Of a DNA stretch of 15,692 nucleotides, positions 6,792 to 15,284 are shown in pieces. How positions within the stretch are numbered: the stretch's first letter is position 1; every line of letters starts with the position of its first letter. The stretch covers positions 1-15,692 of the forward strand of contig LOES01000254.1 in assembly GCA_001515955.1 (NCBI GenBank), in the 5' to 3' direction. The notes under the pieces were generated by a model, which was given only the letters and a program-made list of their open reading frames with translations, had not been told where the DNA came from and searched no databases. The position numbers and the translations under genes are program-made. The DNA is from Clostridia bacterium BRH_c25 (lineage in GTDB: Bacteria; Bacillota_A; Clostridia; Lutisporales; Lutisporaceae).

Positions 6792-8314
6792 TTTTTTACC
6801 TCACTTTCTACAGTATATCCGGCCATAAGCAGTCCGATTTTTTCTGTTGTCAATTCACCATTCCGATATATGCCCATTAAAGAACCCTTGTAGATTACAG
6901 CAATTCGATCACTTAGCTCAAATATTTCCGAGAGTTCTGTAGATACAAGCAAAACACTTTTTCCCTTTTTTCGCTCATCCAGAATTGAAGTGTGAATGTT
7001 ATTGATTGCACCGAGGTCGAGCCCTCTGGTTGGTTGGTTTAATACCAGAAGCTGACTTCCATTGTCTACCTCTCTTGCTAAAATCACCTTTTGTTGATTG
7101 CCCCCGGATAATCCCTTTGCCTCTGCATCCGGCCCCGGAGCCTTTATTTTATATGCGGCAATTGCTTCATTGGTATACGCATCTAATTTCTTTTTATCAA
7201 TCAAACCATTGTATTTCCATTTTTTATCATAGCTTGTTCTCAGCATCATATTTTCTGATAATGTCATATTCAGAATCATGGCATCCCTGTGACGGTCAAC
7301 AGGCGCATACCCGATTCCTTTAGCGATTCTTCCTCTAATGGATGTATGTGTTATATCTTCGCCATTTAAATAAATGTGGCCTTCTGTTGCCTTCAATGCT
7401 CCACAGATCACTTCACATAGTTCTTCCTGACCATTTCCGCTGACTCCGGCAATACTAAAAATTTCCCCGGCACATATCTGAAATGATATATCCTTTAATA
7501 TGGGCAAGTGACCTTTATTGTGTACCATAACATGATCTAATTCAAGCTTGACCTCTTTTTCCAACTGGTGATCTTCATTTTGCCGTTCCACCGGAATAAT
7601 ATCCTCTCCGATCATCAGACGGGATAATTCTTTTTTATCTGTTTCTGAAGCTTTTAAGTCTCCACAAAGCATACCATTTCTCATGACAATAATTCGATCG
7701 GCAACCTCCATCACTTCTTTCAGCTTATGGGTAATAAAAATGACCGAGTTTCCCTTCGCTGTATATTCCTTGACAAATTCCATCAACTTATCCGATTCTT
7801 GTGGTGTTAATACCGCGGTAGGTTCATCCATGATCAATAGCTTTGCATTCAAGTACAATGCTTTCAGTATCTCCACCTTCTGCTGCACTCCAACTGCCAG
7901 CTCACTAATTTTTGAATCTACCGGAACTTCAAATCCATATTGTATGGCTAAGTCCTGTACTTCTTTTTTACAAGCATCATAGTCTATCTTACCATGTACA
8001 TTACCAAGTATAATATTCTCGGTAACAGTATGCGTAAGAACCAATGAAAAATGCTGTTGTATCATTGAGATACCCAAGCTCATAGCGTCTTTGGGGGAGT
8101 GGATCTTTACTTCCCTTCCCTCCATAAGGATCTGGCCCTCATCTGCCTTATACAATCCATAAAGGATTTTCATGATGGTGCTCTTTCCCGCTCCGTTTTC
8201 ACCTAAAATAGCCAATACTTCACCACGCTTGATAGAAAAAGAGAGGTCTCTATTTGCTATGACCCTGGCAAAATATTTGGATATATTTCTCAATTCAAAA
8301 AAAGGGACATCCAC
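6788..8314 (-). CDS. BMP-family ABC transporter ATPase, two nucleotide-binding domains (NupO/YufO-like)
   Basis: Fused double ATPase of 508 aa that powers the importer. The N-terminal half looks complete: Walker A GENGAGKS (about 38-45), Q-loop MIQQH (about 84-88), signature LAVGVQQK and Walker B LLIMDEP (about 159-165), with H-loop THK. The C-terminal half has a degenerate Walker A (GVSGNGQEE), an intact SGGNQQK signature, Walker B ending in NQP instead of DEP, and no H-loop histidine. The second site is therefore probably catalytically weak, which is common in this family. The start is GTG at 8314, 8 nt after GGAGGAGGA; no in-frame ATG competes. It follows the lipoprotein gene after a 69-nt gap containing a terminator-like hairpin. 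Confidence 0.93.
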   Translation of the reverse strand: MDVPFFELRNISKYFARVIANRDLSFSIKRGEVLAILGENGAGKSTIMKILYGLYKADEGQILMEGREVKIHSPKDAMSLGISMIQQHFSLVLTHTVTENIILGNVHGKIDYDACKKEVQDLAIQYGFEVPVDSKISELAVGVQQKVEILKALYLNAKLLIMDEPTAVLTPQESDKLMEFVKEYTAKGNSVIFITHKLKEVMEVADRIIVMRNGMLCGDLKASETDKKELSRLMIGEDIIPVERQNEDHQLEKEVKLELDHVMVHNKGHLPILKDISFQICAGEIFSIAGVSGNGQEELCEVICGALKATEGHIYLNGEDITHTSIRGRIAKGIGYAPVDRHRDAMILNMTLSENMMLRTSYDKKWKYNGLIDKKKLDAYTNEAIAAYKIKAPGPDAEAKGLSGGNQQKVILAREVDNGSQLLVLNQPTRGLDLGAINNIHTSILDERKKGKSVLLVSTELSEIFELSDRIAVIYKGSLMGIYRNGELTTEKIGLLMAGYTVESEVKK

Positions 8315-8345
8315 TATCAGCGTCCTCCTCCACCCTAATCTATTA

Positions 8346-8377
8346 AAAACGAATGGCGCTCAAAATGAGCGCCATTC
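8346..8377 (-). terminator. Intra-operon attenuator between lipoprotein and ATPase genes
   Basis: A perfect 12-bp stem (8351-8362 with 8366-8377, core aatggcgctca/tgagcgccatt) has a 3-nt loop. On the minus strand it is followed by gTTTTTaa. It lies 6 nt after the lipoprotein stop codon. A partial terminator here would give more binding protein than ATPase and permease, the usual stoichiometry for lipoprotein-dependent importers. Some readthrough must occur unless the ATPase gene has its own promoter, which I do not see. Confidence 0.8.
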
Positions 8378-8383
8378 TACAAT

Positions 8384-9436
8384 TTATTCGGCAAACATTT
8401 TTGTCAGATCCACTTTACCATCTTTAAAATCCTTAATGCCGGCATCAACTGCGTCTTTAATCTCTTGGGAAATGTTATCTGTATAAACAGTTGCAAAGAT
8501 ACCTTCTTTGATTCCTGCCTCATGTACCATATTTCCGCTTAAGTCACCGGCCATGTATTGTTCAACAGCCCATATGTAGAACTTCTCGAAATCAAATACA
8601 ACAGACGCTACAACTGTATCAGGATCGATTGTTGTCTGGTCGCTTGAGAAACCGATAAACTTTGCTCCTTTAGCTTTTGCTGCTTCAATGCTTCCCAGCC
8701 CTACTGCATTGGCATATACAAATAAAGTATCAGCCCCATTGTCAATCATCTGTTCTGCCATCTGCTTGCCAAGAGCTACATCATCCCAGCTGTTTGCATA
8801 TGCTCTGACAGCCTTTGCACCTGTAATGTTACGTTTACCTGCAATAGCAACAGAGTTCTTCTCATACACATCCAACAAATGCTCCATTGGTTTGTTTGGA
8901 AATCCTCCGATTGTAGCAAAATTACCATTTTCTGTTACATATCCGGCAATAATGGATGCTATATAACTGGCCTCATACTCTTTGGGGAAAATCGGCGCAA
9001 CGTTATTTCCATTTGATGCGGAGCCATTTACAGCACAGAAGGTAGTATCCGGATAATTTGGTGCTACAGCTGCAACTGCCTCATCAAATTGTGATCCGGC
9101 TGCCATAACTAAATCATAGCCTCTTTCAGCATATTCACGGAATGTTGATTCAAAATCAGCCGCTTGTACATTTTCTACATATTCCATCTTGGTCCCCAAG
9201 GTCTCATTGGAGGCCACCAGGCCGGCATAGTTTGTTGCATTCCAGCTTTGGTCATTGATCGGTCCCGGTAAAATCAATACAATCTTATAGCTTGCAGCGT
9301 CCTTCTCAGAGCTTTTTTCAGCTGCAGAGCCTGGGGTTGGATTCGATTGTTCAGGCTTAGGGCTGCAAGCACCTAAAACTGCAACACTTGAAATAACCAT
9401 GATTACCACCAATAGAAAGGAAATCCTTCTCTTCAT
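8384..9436 (-). CDS. BMP family substrate-binding lipoprotein
   Basis: Extracytoplasmic lipoprotein of about 350 aa that captures the ligand for the importer. A basic N-terminus and hydrophobic stretch lead to the lipobox LGAC with the lipidated Cys at residue 24. A Ser/Pro/Glu-rich linker follows. The domain begins with KIVLILPGPINDQSWNATNYAGL, which is the BMP/PnrA fold start with an altered, Trp-containing ligand strand. Later landmarks are GYVTENGNFATIGGFPNKPMEH and GAKFIGFSSDQ. Families of this type bind nucleosides, purines or related small ligands; the ligand cannot be fixed here. ATG at 9436 has AAGGAGG 9 nt upstream. A longer reading starting at 9463 would place the signal peptide behind extra residues and is rejected. 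It is first in the transporter operon, behind a good promoter. Confidence 0.93.
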   Translation of the reverse strand: MKRRISFLLVVIMVISSVAVLGACSPKPEQSNPTPGSAAEKSSEKDAASYKIVLILPGPINDQSWNATNYAGLVASNETLGTKMEYVENVQAADFESTFREYAERGYDLVMAAGSQFDEAVAAVAPNYPDTTFCAVNGSASNGNNVAPIFPKEYEASYIASIIAGYVTENGNFATIGGFPNKPMEHLLDVYEKNSVAIAGKRNITGAKAVRAYANSWDDVALGKQMAEQMIDNGADTLFVYANAVGLGSIEAAKAKGAKFIGFSSDQTTIDPDTVVASVVFDFEKFYIWAVEQYMAGDLSGNMVHEAGIKEGIFATVYTDNISQEIKDAVDAGIKDFKDGKVDLTKMFAE

Positions 9437-9475
9437 ACATACTCCTCCTTCACTTGATTGCATTTGTTATTATTG

Positions 9476-9503
9476 ATTATATTCAATCCGAACATTGAAT
9501 CAA
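9476..9503 (-). promoter_or_regulatory. Promoter with operator-like palindrome for the BMP operon
   Basis: On the minus strand, TTGATT (9498-9503) and a consensus TATAAT (9476-9481) are spaced 16 bp apart. This gives a start near 9469 and a leader of about 33 nt, too short for a riboswitch. An inverted repeat ATTCAAT-N6-ATTGAAT (9481-9500) fills the spacer between the two hexamers. A protein bound there would block RNA polymerase, so a repressor site is likely. Candidates are the YheO-type regulator or an unlinked purine or nitrogen regulator. Confidence 0.6.
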
Positions 9504-9551
9504 ACCTTCTAGATTACTATTTTATCCAATATATTACTGGATTTCATGAAT

Positions 9552-9589
9552 AAAGGGCAAAAACCATATTTAACAGTCCTTTGCCCTTT
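9552..9589. terminator. Hairpin after the response regulator gene
   Basis: A 10-bp perfect stem pairs aaagggcaaa (9552-9561) with tttgcccttt (9580-9589). It starts 4 nt after the response regulator stop codon. On the minus strand the tail is tttattc, a weak U-tract. It separates the two-component operon from the transporter operon, which has its own promoter just downstream. Confidence 0.6.
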
Positions 9590-9593
9590 TAAA

Positions 9594-10328
9594 TCAATTC
9601 GGGTTTTTACTATTTCTATATTCCAGAGGAGTAATTCCATACAATTTTTTAAATGTGCTGCTGAAATATTTAGCATTTCTGAATCCAACCAGGTCTGCCA
9701 CATCAGTAACTCTGTATTCAAGTTGAGCTAAATACATTTTAGCTTTATCTCCACGGTATTTATTGATATATTGTGATAAATTTTTACCTGTGTGTTTTTT
9801 GAATAATTCACAAAGATAATTGGGAGTAATAAATAATTCCTCTGCCATATTTTTCAATGCTATTTTGTTCTTATAGTTTTTTTCTATATACTGTATTGCG
9901 TTTAAAACAATCAGATTGGTTACCTTCGGTTCCAATGAATCCGGTTTGCATTCAAGCTCCTGCACCAGCTTTTCTTCAATGGATTGTACGGCAGCAATAA
10001 GCTCTTTGGGGTCTGTAGGCTTTGTCAAGTATCTGATTACTCCAAATTCAATTGCTCTTTGGGCAAAAGAAAAATAACTGTATCCGCTTAGAATAATAAT
10101 GCTTATATTATTATTTTTTTGTCTGATATTCTTTATTAGCTCCAATCCTGATATTTCCGGCATTTTTATGTCGGTAATCATTACATCGGCTTTATGCACA
10201 TCTAAAAACTGCAAAGCTGTCTTTGCTTCTTCAAATACTCCAGTCACATTCCAGCCCTCATGAGAAGTCAAAAGTTTTAGTAAACCATTGCGTATTTTTG
10301 GTTCATCATCAACTATGACAATATTCAT
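9594..10328 (-). CDS. YesN-type response regulator (receiver + AraC helix-turn-helix)
   Basis: Transcription regulator of 244 aa. The receiver domain (about 1-120) has the acidic pair D7-D8, phospho-acceptor D53 (MITDIKMPE), the switch Ser in ILSGYSYFSFAQ, and the conserved Lys in LTKP. The C-terminal part (about 140-240) is a double helix-turn-helix of the AraC type, with MAEELFITPNYLCELFKKHTG and VTDVADLVGFRNAKYFSSTFKK. ATG overlaps the kinase stop by 4 nt (ATGA), so the pair is co-translated. The gene lies immediately upstream of the BMP operon in the same direction, which makes that operon the first candidate target. YesMN pairs commonly control neighbouring ABC importers. Confidence 0.93.
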   Translation of the reverse strand: MNIVIVDDEPKIRNGLLKLLTSHEGWNVTGVFEEAKTALQFLDVHKADVMITDIKMPEISGLELIKNIRQKNNNISIIILSGYSYFSFAQRAIEFGVIRYLTKPTDPKELIAAVQSIEEKLVQELECKPDSLEPKVTNLIVLNAIQYIEKNYKNKIALKNMAEELFITPNYLCELFKKHTGKNLSQYINKYRGDKAKMYLAQLEYRVTDVADLVGFRNAKYFSSTFKKLYGITPLEYRNSKNPN

Positions 10329-12079
10329 GCGCTTCCTCCATTTATTCCTTTTGGTATCATAATCATAATCTTTGTTCCAACTCCATAGGTACTTTCTATC
10401 TTTAATTTATATTTATCTCCATAGTGCAGCCGGATTCGTCTATCCACATTTCGAACACCAATGCTCGTATAACTATCATCAATATTTTGAGCCGATTTTA
10501 ATTGATTCAACTTATCCTCATTCATACCTTTTCCATCATCTTCAACTATGATTGATATAAATTCCTGTGATTCTCCAGCTCTAATCCATACTGCCCCACC
10601 TTTATTGCAGGGTTCAATTCCATGTGTAATTGCATTTTCCACCAATGGCTGAAGAATTAATTTAGGTACTAGAAAACTCTTAATAGAGTCCTGTAATTCA
10701 ATTTTATAGTCTAGTCTTTCCTCCAGCCGGTTCTTCTGTATCCGCAGATAGCTTAGTACATATTTAAACTCTTCTTCCAGGGGTACAAAGGAATTCTTCT
10801 TATTAATACTGTATCTCATCAGATTCCCTAAAGAAATAATAATTTCACTAATCTCATGCTCTCCCTTGTTAATCAGCATCCAATTAATAGAATCCAGAGT
10901 ATTGTATAGAAAGTGGGGATTGATCTGTGTTTGAAGGGCTTCAAGCTCAGCATTCCTCTGAGCTATTCTCTCCTGATATACCTCTTTAATCAAGGTATTT
11001 ATTTTATTAATCATAAAATTGAATGAATTGATTAATTTACCAATCTCATCCCTTCTTGAATTAGGAATATGCAGCTCAAAATTTCCATTCATTACGGATT
11101 GCATGGCAGCCGATAACCGATTAATCGGTTTTGTCATTGTATAGGAAATGATCATGATAAATATAGAAACCACTATAGTGCTTATAACCACTATATATAT
11201 AATTGAGTTTTTTAAAACTTCAAATTGCGGAAATATTTTACTTATAAAAACTACAGAATATGTATTCCACCCGGTAACTCCGTTATACTGTCCGCACACA
11301 TAATATTTATTACCATTCCATTCTAATTCGAACTTTTGTATCCCCTTCTTAAAATTAGCATCTATTTGGCTGAACCAGCTATTATCCACGTTTTTATTGC
11401 TGCATATAATATCTCCCTTTTTATCCACAATAAAGGTGTACTGGTTTTGAAAGTTGCTCTGATTACCAAGTAACAAGTCGCTAAAGGTTCTTGATTCGAG
11501 CTCAATTACCAACACCCCAAGAATCTTTGAAGCATCCTTTTCAGTTATGGCTCTTACTACAGAGATTACACGGTTATTGCTGTTTTTTTTCTGGTATACA
11601 CTATTAGCAGCTCCAAGCCAAACTACCTTGCCAATATTACCTCTGGCAGCCCTATCATAATCTGCCAATTGGGTTTTATCCATTGCCCCTGACGTATTTT
11701 TGCTGCTCGAATACATTATATCAGAGCCATTTATAATCATTATGTTTGAGATTGCTTCGAAAGAGCGTTCTAAACTATCAAAGTATTCCTCTATGTAAGT
11801 TGTTTGATTAACCTGAACAAGCCCGGCGTTTTCCAAATCAAGGATATCCCGAATAATTTGGCTTGAGGATGTACTATCCGCTAATTCTATTATTGATCGT
11901 ACTTTTACATTAATGTTAATATCTATCCTATTAATGGTATCTGCCATCTCGCTCTTCTTATTCTTCATTACAATATCCCTCGCATCAGAATAAGAGTAAA
12001 AACCAATTAGTGTTCCTTGAATAATAATAGTTACCACAAAAATAAATATTAATTTTACCCGAAACGTTAGTTTTTTCAT
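10325..12079 (-). CDS. YesM-type sensor histidine kinase
   Basis: Membrane sensor of about 584 aa. A first membrane segment (about 8-28) is followed by a large extracellular region (about 30-290), probably a double Cache ligand-binding domain. Then come a second membrane segment (about 291-315), a HAMP linker (about 316-368), and the His_kinase region with QTQINPHFLYNTLDSI (phospho-acceptor H389). The ATPase domain has VENAITHG (about 480-487), DDGKGM and GVRNVDRRI. It partners the YesN regulator with a 4-nt overlap. ATG at 12079 is preceded by AGAGGA and gives the usual short N-terminus. In the same frame a TTG at 12115 stands 8 nt after GGAGG and would add 12 residues, so the start is not certain. 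The external ligand is unknown; the importer next door suggests it may be the same compound or a relative. Confidence 0.93.
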   Translation of the reverse strand: MKKLTFRVKLIFIFVVTIIIQGTLIGFYSYSDARDIVMKNKKSEMADTINRIDININVKVRSIIELADSTSSSQIIRDILDLENAGLVQVNQTTYIEEYFDSLERSFEAISNIMIINGSDIMYSSSKNTSGAMDKTQLADYDRAARGNIGKVVWLGAANSVYQKKNSNNRVISVVRAITEKDASKILGVLVIELESRTFSDLLLGNQSNFQNQYTFIVDKKGDIICSNKNVDNSWFSQIDANFKKGIQKFELEWNGNKYYVCGQYNGVTGWNTYSVVFISKIFPQFEVLKNSIIYIVVISTIVVSIFIMIISYTMTKPINRLSAAMQSVMNGNFELHIPNSRRDEIGKLINSFNFMINKINTLIKEVYQERIAQRNAELEALQTQINPHFLYNTLDSINWMLINKGEHEISEIIISLGNLMRYSINKKNSFVPLEEEFKYVLSYLRIQKNRLEERLDYKIELQDSIKSFLVPKLILQPLVENAITHGIEPCNKGGAVWIRAGESQEFISIIVEDDGKGMNEDKLNQLKSAQNIDDSYTSIGVRNVDRRIRLHYGDKYKLKIESTYGVGTKIMIMIPKGINGGSA

Positions 12080-12352
12080 ATATTTTCCTCTTAAAACACC
12101 AAATAGGTACAGCAAAAGCCATACCTCCAAATGTTTATGTTTGTATTATTTAGCCTTTACTGCTATTCCTCTGCTATAACCGTAGTTTACCACCCTTAAA
12201 AATGAATTGCAACAAAAGCACAATTTTATTTAGTCATACTAAAAAATATTTTTTTGGTATGCTAATTTTTTTTGCATAAAGGTATTGAAATAATATTTTT
12301 TTGTGCTATTATTTGCATATAAGAAAATACCGATCGCGAAAGGAATTTTGTA
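12080..12352. promoter_or_regulatory. Divergent control region, yesM to yheO-like regulator
   Basis: The stretch contains the outward promoters of the two divergent units. On the plus strand, TTGAAA (12285-12290) and TATTAT (12307-12312), spaced 16 bp, form a good promoter for the regulator gene. A near-perfect 27-bp AT-rich palindrome (12235-12261, arms catac/gtatg) lies about 70 bp upstream of the expected start. The motif agcacaa (12217-12223) is inverted as ttgtgct (12301-12307), the second copy overlapping the promoter. I could not choose a convincing promoter for yesM on the minus strand. Confidence 0.5.
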
Positions 12353-12991
12353 ATGCATTACTCATTAACCCATTTAAAACAAGTAGCTCATGGCATCGCA
12401 CAACAATTTGGCCAAAATTGTGAGGTTGTCATACATGATTTGACTTCGGATGATTTGGAGAACACCATTGCTTATATTGAGAATGGACATGTAACTCACC
12501 GGCAAGTCGGTGACGGACCTTCCCATGTAGTTTTAGATGCATCTAAAAAGGATATATCCAAATTGGAAGACCGTCATGGATATTTGACCCGTACCCAGGA
12601 TGGCAGGATTCTGAAGTCATCTACCATGTATATACGCGGAGATGATAACAAAATTCGCTATATTTTATCCATTAATTATGATATTACCGGGCTTTTGGCG
12701 TTGGATAACGCGGTAAAAACACTTATTTTCACAGAATCAAAAGAGAAAGCCCCGGAAAGGATTACTCAGAATGTCAATGACTTGCTGGACGATCTCATTG
12801 AACAGTCTGTTGCTCTTGTTGGAAAACCGGTAGCACTTATGACGAAAGATGAAAAAGTGGCCGCAGTTCAATTTTTAAATGATGCAGGTGTTTTTTTGAT
12901 AACAAAATCCGGTGATAAAGTATCCAAATATTTCGGAATTTCAAAGTATACATTATATAGCTATATTGATGTAAACAAAGCAGGTAAATAA
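12353..12991 (+). CDS. YheO/DauR-type PAS and helix-turn-helix transcriptional regulator
   Basis: Cytoplasmic DNA-binding regulator of 212 aa. The N-terminal half (about 5-120) is the YheO-like PAS domain, with [12 protein letters not shown] near the start and [12 protein letters not shown] at the end. The C-terminal half (about 150-208) has the HTH_22-type DNA-binding region, ending in [13 protein letters not shown]. Relatives include DauR, which controls D-arginine catabolism in Pseudomonas, so a role in sensing a nitrogenous metabolite fits. ATG is preceded by AAAGGAA. It is first in a three-gene operon, 13 nt before the hydrolase gene, so local control of that operon and perhaps of the BMP promoter is likely. 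Confidence 0.88.
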   Translation: MHYSLTHLKQVAHGIAQQFGQNCEVVIHDLTSDDLENTIAYIENGHVTHRQVGDGPSHVVLDASKKDISKLEDRHGYLTRTQDGRILKSSTMYIRGDDNKIRYILSINYDITGLLALDNAVKTLIFTESKEKAPERITQNVNDLLDDLIEQSVALVGKPVALMTKDEKVAAVQFLNDAGVFLITKSGDKVSKYFGISKYTLYSYIDVNKAGK

Positions 12992-13004
12992 GGAGGAGTT
13001 TATA

Positions 13005-14198
13005 ATGGAATTTAATGAAATCAAAAATGCCGCACAAGGTTATGAAAAGCAAATGACCAAGTTTTTGAGGGATTTGGTGCGTATTCCGGGAGAAAGCACC
13101 GGAGAGAAAGGTCACATTGACCGTATCGCTGAGGAAATGAAGACTGTCGGCTTTAACAAGGTTGAAATTGACCCGATGGGCAATGTACTTGGCTATATGG
13201 GAACCGGAAAGACTTTGATCGCTTACGATGCACATATTGATACAGTAGGCATAGGCAACAGAGCAAACTGGGAATTTGATCCATATGAAGGTTTTGAAAC
13301 AGAAACTGAAATCGGCGGGCGCGGAACCTCTGACCAGTTGGGCGGTATTGTATCTGCCGTATACGGTGCTAAGATTATGAAGGATTTGAATCTTATAAGC
13401 GATAAATACACCGTATTGGTAACCGGTACCGTTCAGGAAGAAGATTGTGACGGACTTTGCTGGCAGTATATCATAAATGAAGATAAAACAAGACCTGAAT
13501 TCGTTGTAATTACAGAGCCTACAGACGGTAATATCTACCGTGGACAACGTGGACGTATGGAAATCCGCGTAGAGGTTCAGGGTATCTCCTGCCATGGCTC
13601 TGCTCCGGAACGCGGAGACAATGCAATCTACAAAATGGCCGACATATTGCAGGAAGTTCGTGCTCTAAACGATAGATTACATTTTGATCCATTCCTTGGC
13701 AAAGGTACACTTGCGGTATCAGAAATCTTCTCTACTTCACCCTCCCGTTGTGCCGTTGCCGATATGTGCGCCATCTCCATTGACCGCAGATTAACAGATG
13801 GAGAAACTTATCAGTCGGCATTGGAGGAAATCCGTAAATTGCCTTCTGTTCAGAAATACAAAGCAGAAGTCTCAATGTACAAGTATGACAGACCAAGCTA
13901 TACAGGCCTCGTATATCCGACAGACTGCTACTTCCCTACCTGGGTAATACCTGAAGACCATCCGGCCACCCAAGCTATTGTAGGTGCCTACAGAGGAATG
14001 TATGGCGAGCCTTTAGTTGACAAATGGACTTTCTCAACCAACGGGGTTTCTATAATGGGGCGTTATGGAATCCCTTGTATCGGCTTTGGTCCCGGAAAGG
14101 AAGCACAAGCTCATGCACCAAATGAAAGAACCTGGAAAGCAGACCTGGTAAAATGCGCTGCTGTTTATGCCGCAATGCCGGCAATATATTGTAAATAA
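13005..14198 (+). CDS. ygeY: YgeY-type M20 family metallohydrolase
   Basis: Zinc-dependent amidohydrolase of the M20 peptidase/deacylase superfamily, 397 aa (E. coli YgeY is about 400). Metal and catalytic residues can be seen: H77 and D79 in DAHIDTVG, D110 in GTSDQLGG, E145-E146 in VQEEDCDG, E171 in TEPTDG and H370 in AQAHAPNE. A dimerisation domain (about 180-295) is inserted, with [17 protein letters not shown]. YgeY has been annotated as a selenium-metabolism hydrolase and is part of the anaerobic purine-degradation gene set of gut bacteria with YgeX, YgeW and HyuA. Its exact substrate is unsettled. The ribosome binding site AGGAGGAG is 8 nt before ATG. It lies between the PAS regulator and carbamate kinase, with gaps of 13 and 14 nt. 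It could instead be an acetylornithine- or dipeptide-type deacylase, but the motif set fits YgeY better. Confidence 0.85.
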   Translation: MEFNEIKNAAQGYEKQMTKFLRDLVRIPGESTGEKGHIDRIAEEMKTVGFNKVEIDPMGNVLGYMGTGKTLIAYDAHIDTVGIGNRANWEFDPYEGFETETEIGGRGTSDQLGGIVSAVYGAKIMKDLNLISDKYTVLVTGTVQEEDCDGLCWQYIINEDKTRPEFVVITEPTDGNIYRGQRGRMEIRVEVQGISCHGSAPERGDNAIYKMADILQEVRALNDRLHFDPFLGKGTLAVSEIFSTSPSRCAVADMCAISIDRRLTDGETYQSALEEIRKLPSVQKYKAEVSMYKYDRPSYTGLVYPTDCYFPTWVIPEDHPATQAIVGAYRGMYGEPLVDKWTFSTNGVSIMGRYGIPCIGFGPGKEAQAHAPNERTWKADLVKCAAVYAAMPAIYCK

Positions 14199-14212
14199 AA
14201 GGAGAGAATAAA

Positions 14213-15151
14213 TTGAATAAAAAAAGAATTGTCATTGCATTAGGCGGTAATGCTCTCGGTAATAATCTTGCCGAGCAGATGGAAGCAGTCAAAATCACCG
14301 CCAGATCCATCGTTGATTTAATCAGTGAAGGCAATCAGGTAGTCATCTCCCATGGAAACGGACCGCAGGTCGGAATGATCAGCAACGCAATGACAGAGCT
14401 TAGCAGGGTTGATAAAAGCCAGCCCCTGATTCCTCTTTCAGTTTGTGTGGCAATGAGCCAGGCTTATATCGGATATGATCTGCAGAATGCACTTCGTGAA
14501 GAATTAAAAAACAGAAATAAAGATATTCCTGTCATGACAATGGTTACACAAGTCCGTGTGGATGCTTCTGATCCCGCTTTTGACAATCCCACAAAGCCAA
14601 TCGGCCAGTTCTTGACCAAAGAAGAAGCGGATGAGATTGCCGCCAAGCATGGCTATATAATGAAAGAAGACTCCGGCAGAGGTTACAGACGAGTGGTAGC
14701 CTCTCCGAAACCGGTGGAAATCATTGAAATAGATGCAATCAAAGCTCTGGTTGATGCAGGTCAGGTAGTCATCGCCGCCGGTGGCGGTGGAATTCCGGTA
14801 ATGCTTAAGGGAACCCATTTAAAGGGTGCACATGCAGTAATTGATAAAGACTTTGCAAGCTGTCTTTTAGCACAAGAATTAGATGCCGACTATCTTATTA
14901 TTCTAACAGCGGTAGAAAAGGTCGCAATTAATTTTAACAAGCCGAATGTACAATGGCTTAATCATATAAGTGTGGAAGAAGCAAAGGAATATATGAATCA
15001 AGGTCACTTTGCGAAAGGATCTATGCTTCCCAAAATACAAGCTGCCGTAGACTTCGCATCTTCAAAAGAAGGTCGCACCGCACTAATTACCTTACTAGAA
15101 AAAGCGAAGGATGGTATTGCCGGAAAAACCGGTACTATCATAAGTAAGTAA
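14213..15151 (+). CDS. arcC: Carbamate kinase
   Basis: Cytoplasmic enzyme of 312 aa, full length for the family, that converts ADP plus carbamoyl phosphate to ATP plus carbamate (ammonia and CO2). Motifs of the amino-acid kinase fold: IVIALGGNAL (about 6-15), HGNGPQVG (47-54), TKPIGQF (about 127-133), IAAGGGGIPV (187-196), DKDFAS (211-216), and KGSMLPK (268-274). The start is TTG at 14213, 8 nt after AGGAG; no better start is in frame. It ends the yheO-like/ygeY operon. Without arginine deiminase or ornithine carbamoyltransferase beside it, an arginine-deiminase role is not supported locally. The E. coli paralogue yqeA sits in the ygeW-ygeX-ygeY-hyuA cluster, which is the closer parallel, so arcC is used here only as the family symbol. 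Confidence 0.93.
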   Translation: MNKKRIVIALGGNALGNNLAEQMEAVKITARSIVDLISEGNQVVISHGNGPQVGMISNAMTELSRVDKSQPLIPLSVCVAMSQAYIGYDLQNALREELKNRNKDIPVMTMVTQVRVDASDPAFDNPTKPIGQFLTKEEADEIAAKHGYIMKEDSGRGYRRVVASPKPVEIIEIDAIKALVDAGQVVIAAGGGGIPVMLKGTHLKGAHAVIDKDFASCLLAQELDADYLIILTAVEKVAINFNKPNVQWLNHISVEEAKEYMNQGHFAKGSMLPKIQAAVDFASSKEGRTALITLLEKAKDGIAGKTGTIISK

Positions 15152-15224
15152 TTATTTTTGCTTTAAGAATTATCAATATGCCAAAATAGTGCTTATCATT
15201 GGATATATATAAAGATTACTCAGG

Positions 15225-15270
15225 AAGAGCGTTCCCATGACAAGGGAACGCTCTTTCACTTTAATTTCTT
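15225..15270 (+). terminator. Terminator after carbamate kinase
   Basis: A 12-bp perfect stem pairs aagagcgttccc (15225-15236) with gggaacgctctt (15244-15255) around a 7-nt loop. It is followed on the plus strand by tcactttaatttctt. It closes the regulator-ygeY-carbamate kinase operon, 74 nt after the stop. Confidence 0.8.
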
Positions 15271-15284
15271 AACAAATTAAAAAT

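Noticed and set aside
9437..9475. Purine riboswitch before the BMP operon
   Set aside because: The promoter leaves a leader of only about 33 nt, with no three-way junction or conserved purine-riboswitch core.
12256..12277. Possible sigma-54 promoter (TGG...TTGC) before the PAS regulator
   Set aside because: The GG and GC elements are 16 nt apart instead of 10, and no sigma-54 activator is encoded nearby.
12837..13595. Long minus-strand open frame of 252 codons
   Set aside because: It lies antisense to the regulator and YgeY genes, has no ribosome binding site, and its translation has no recognisable domain.
14213..15151. Arginine deiminase pathway operon
   Set aside because: No arginine deiminase, ornithine carbamoyltransferase or arginine-ornithine antiporter is present beside the carbamate kinase.
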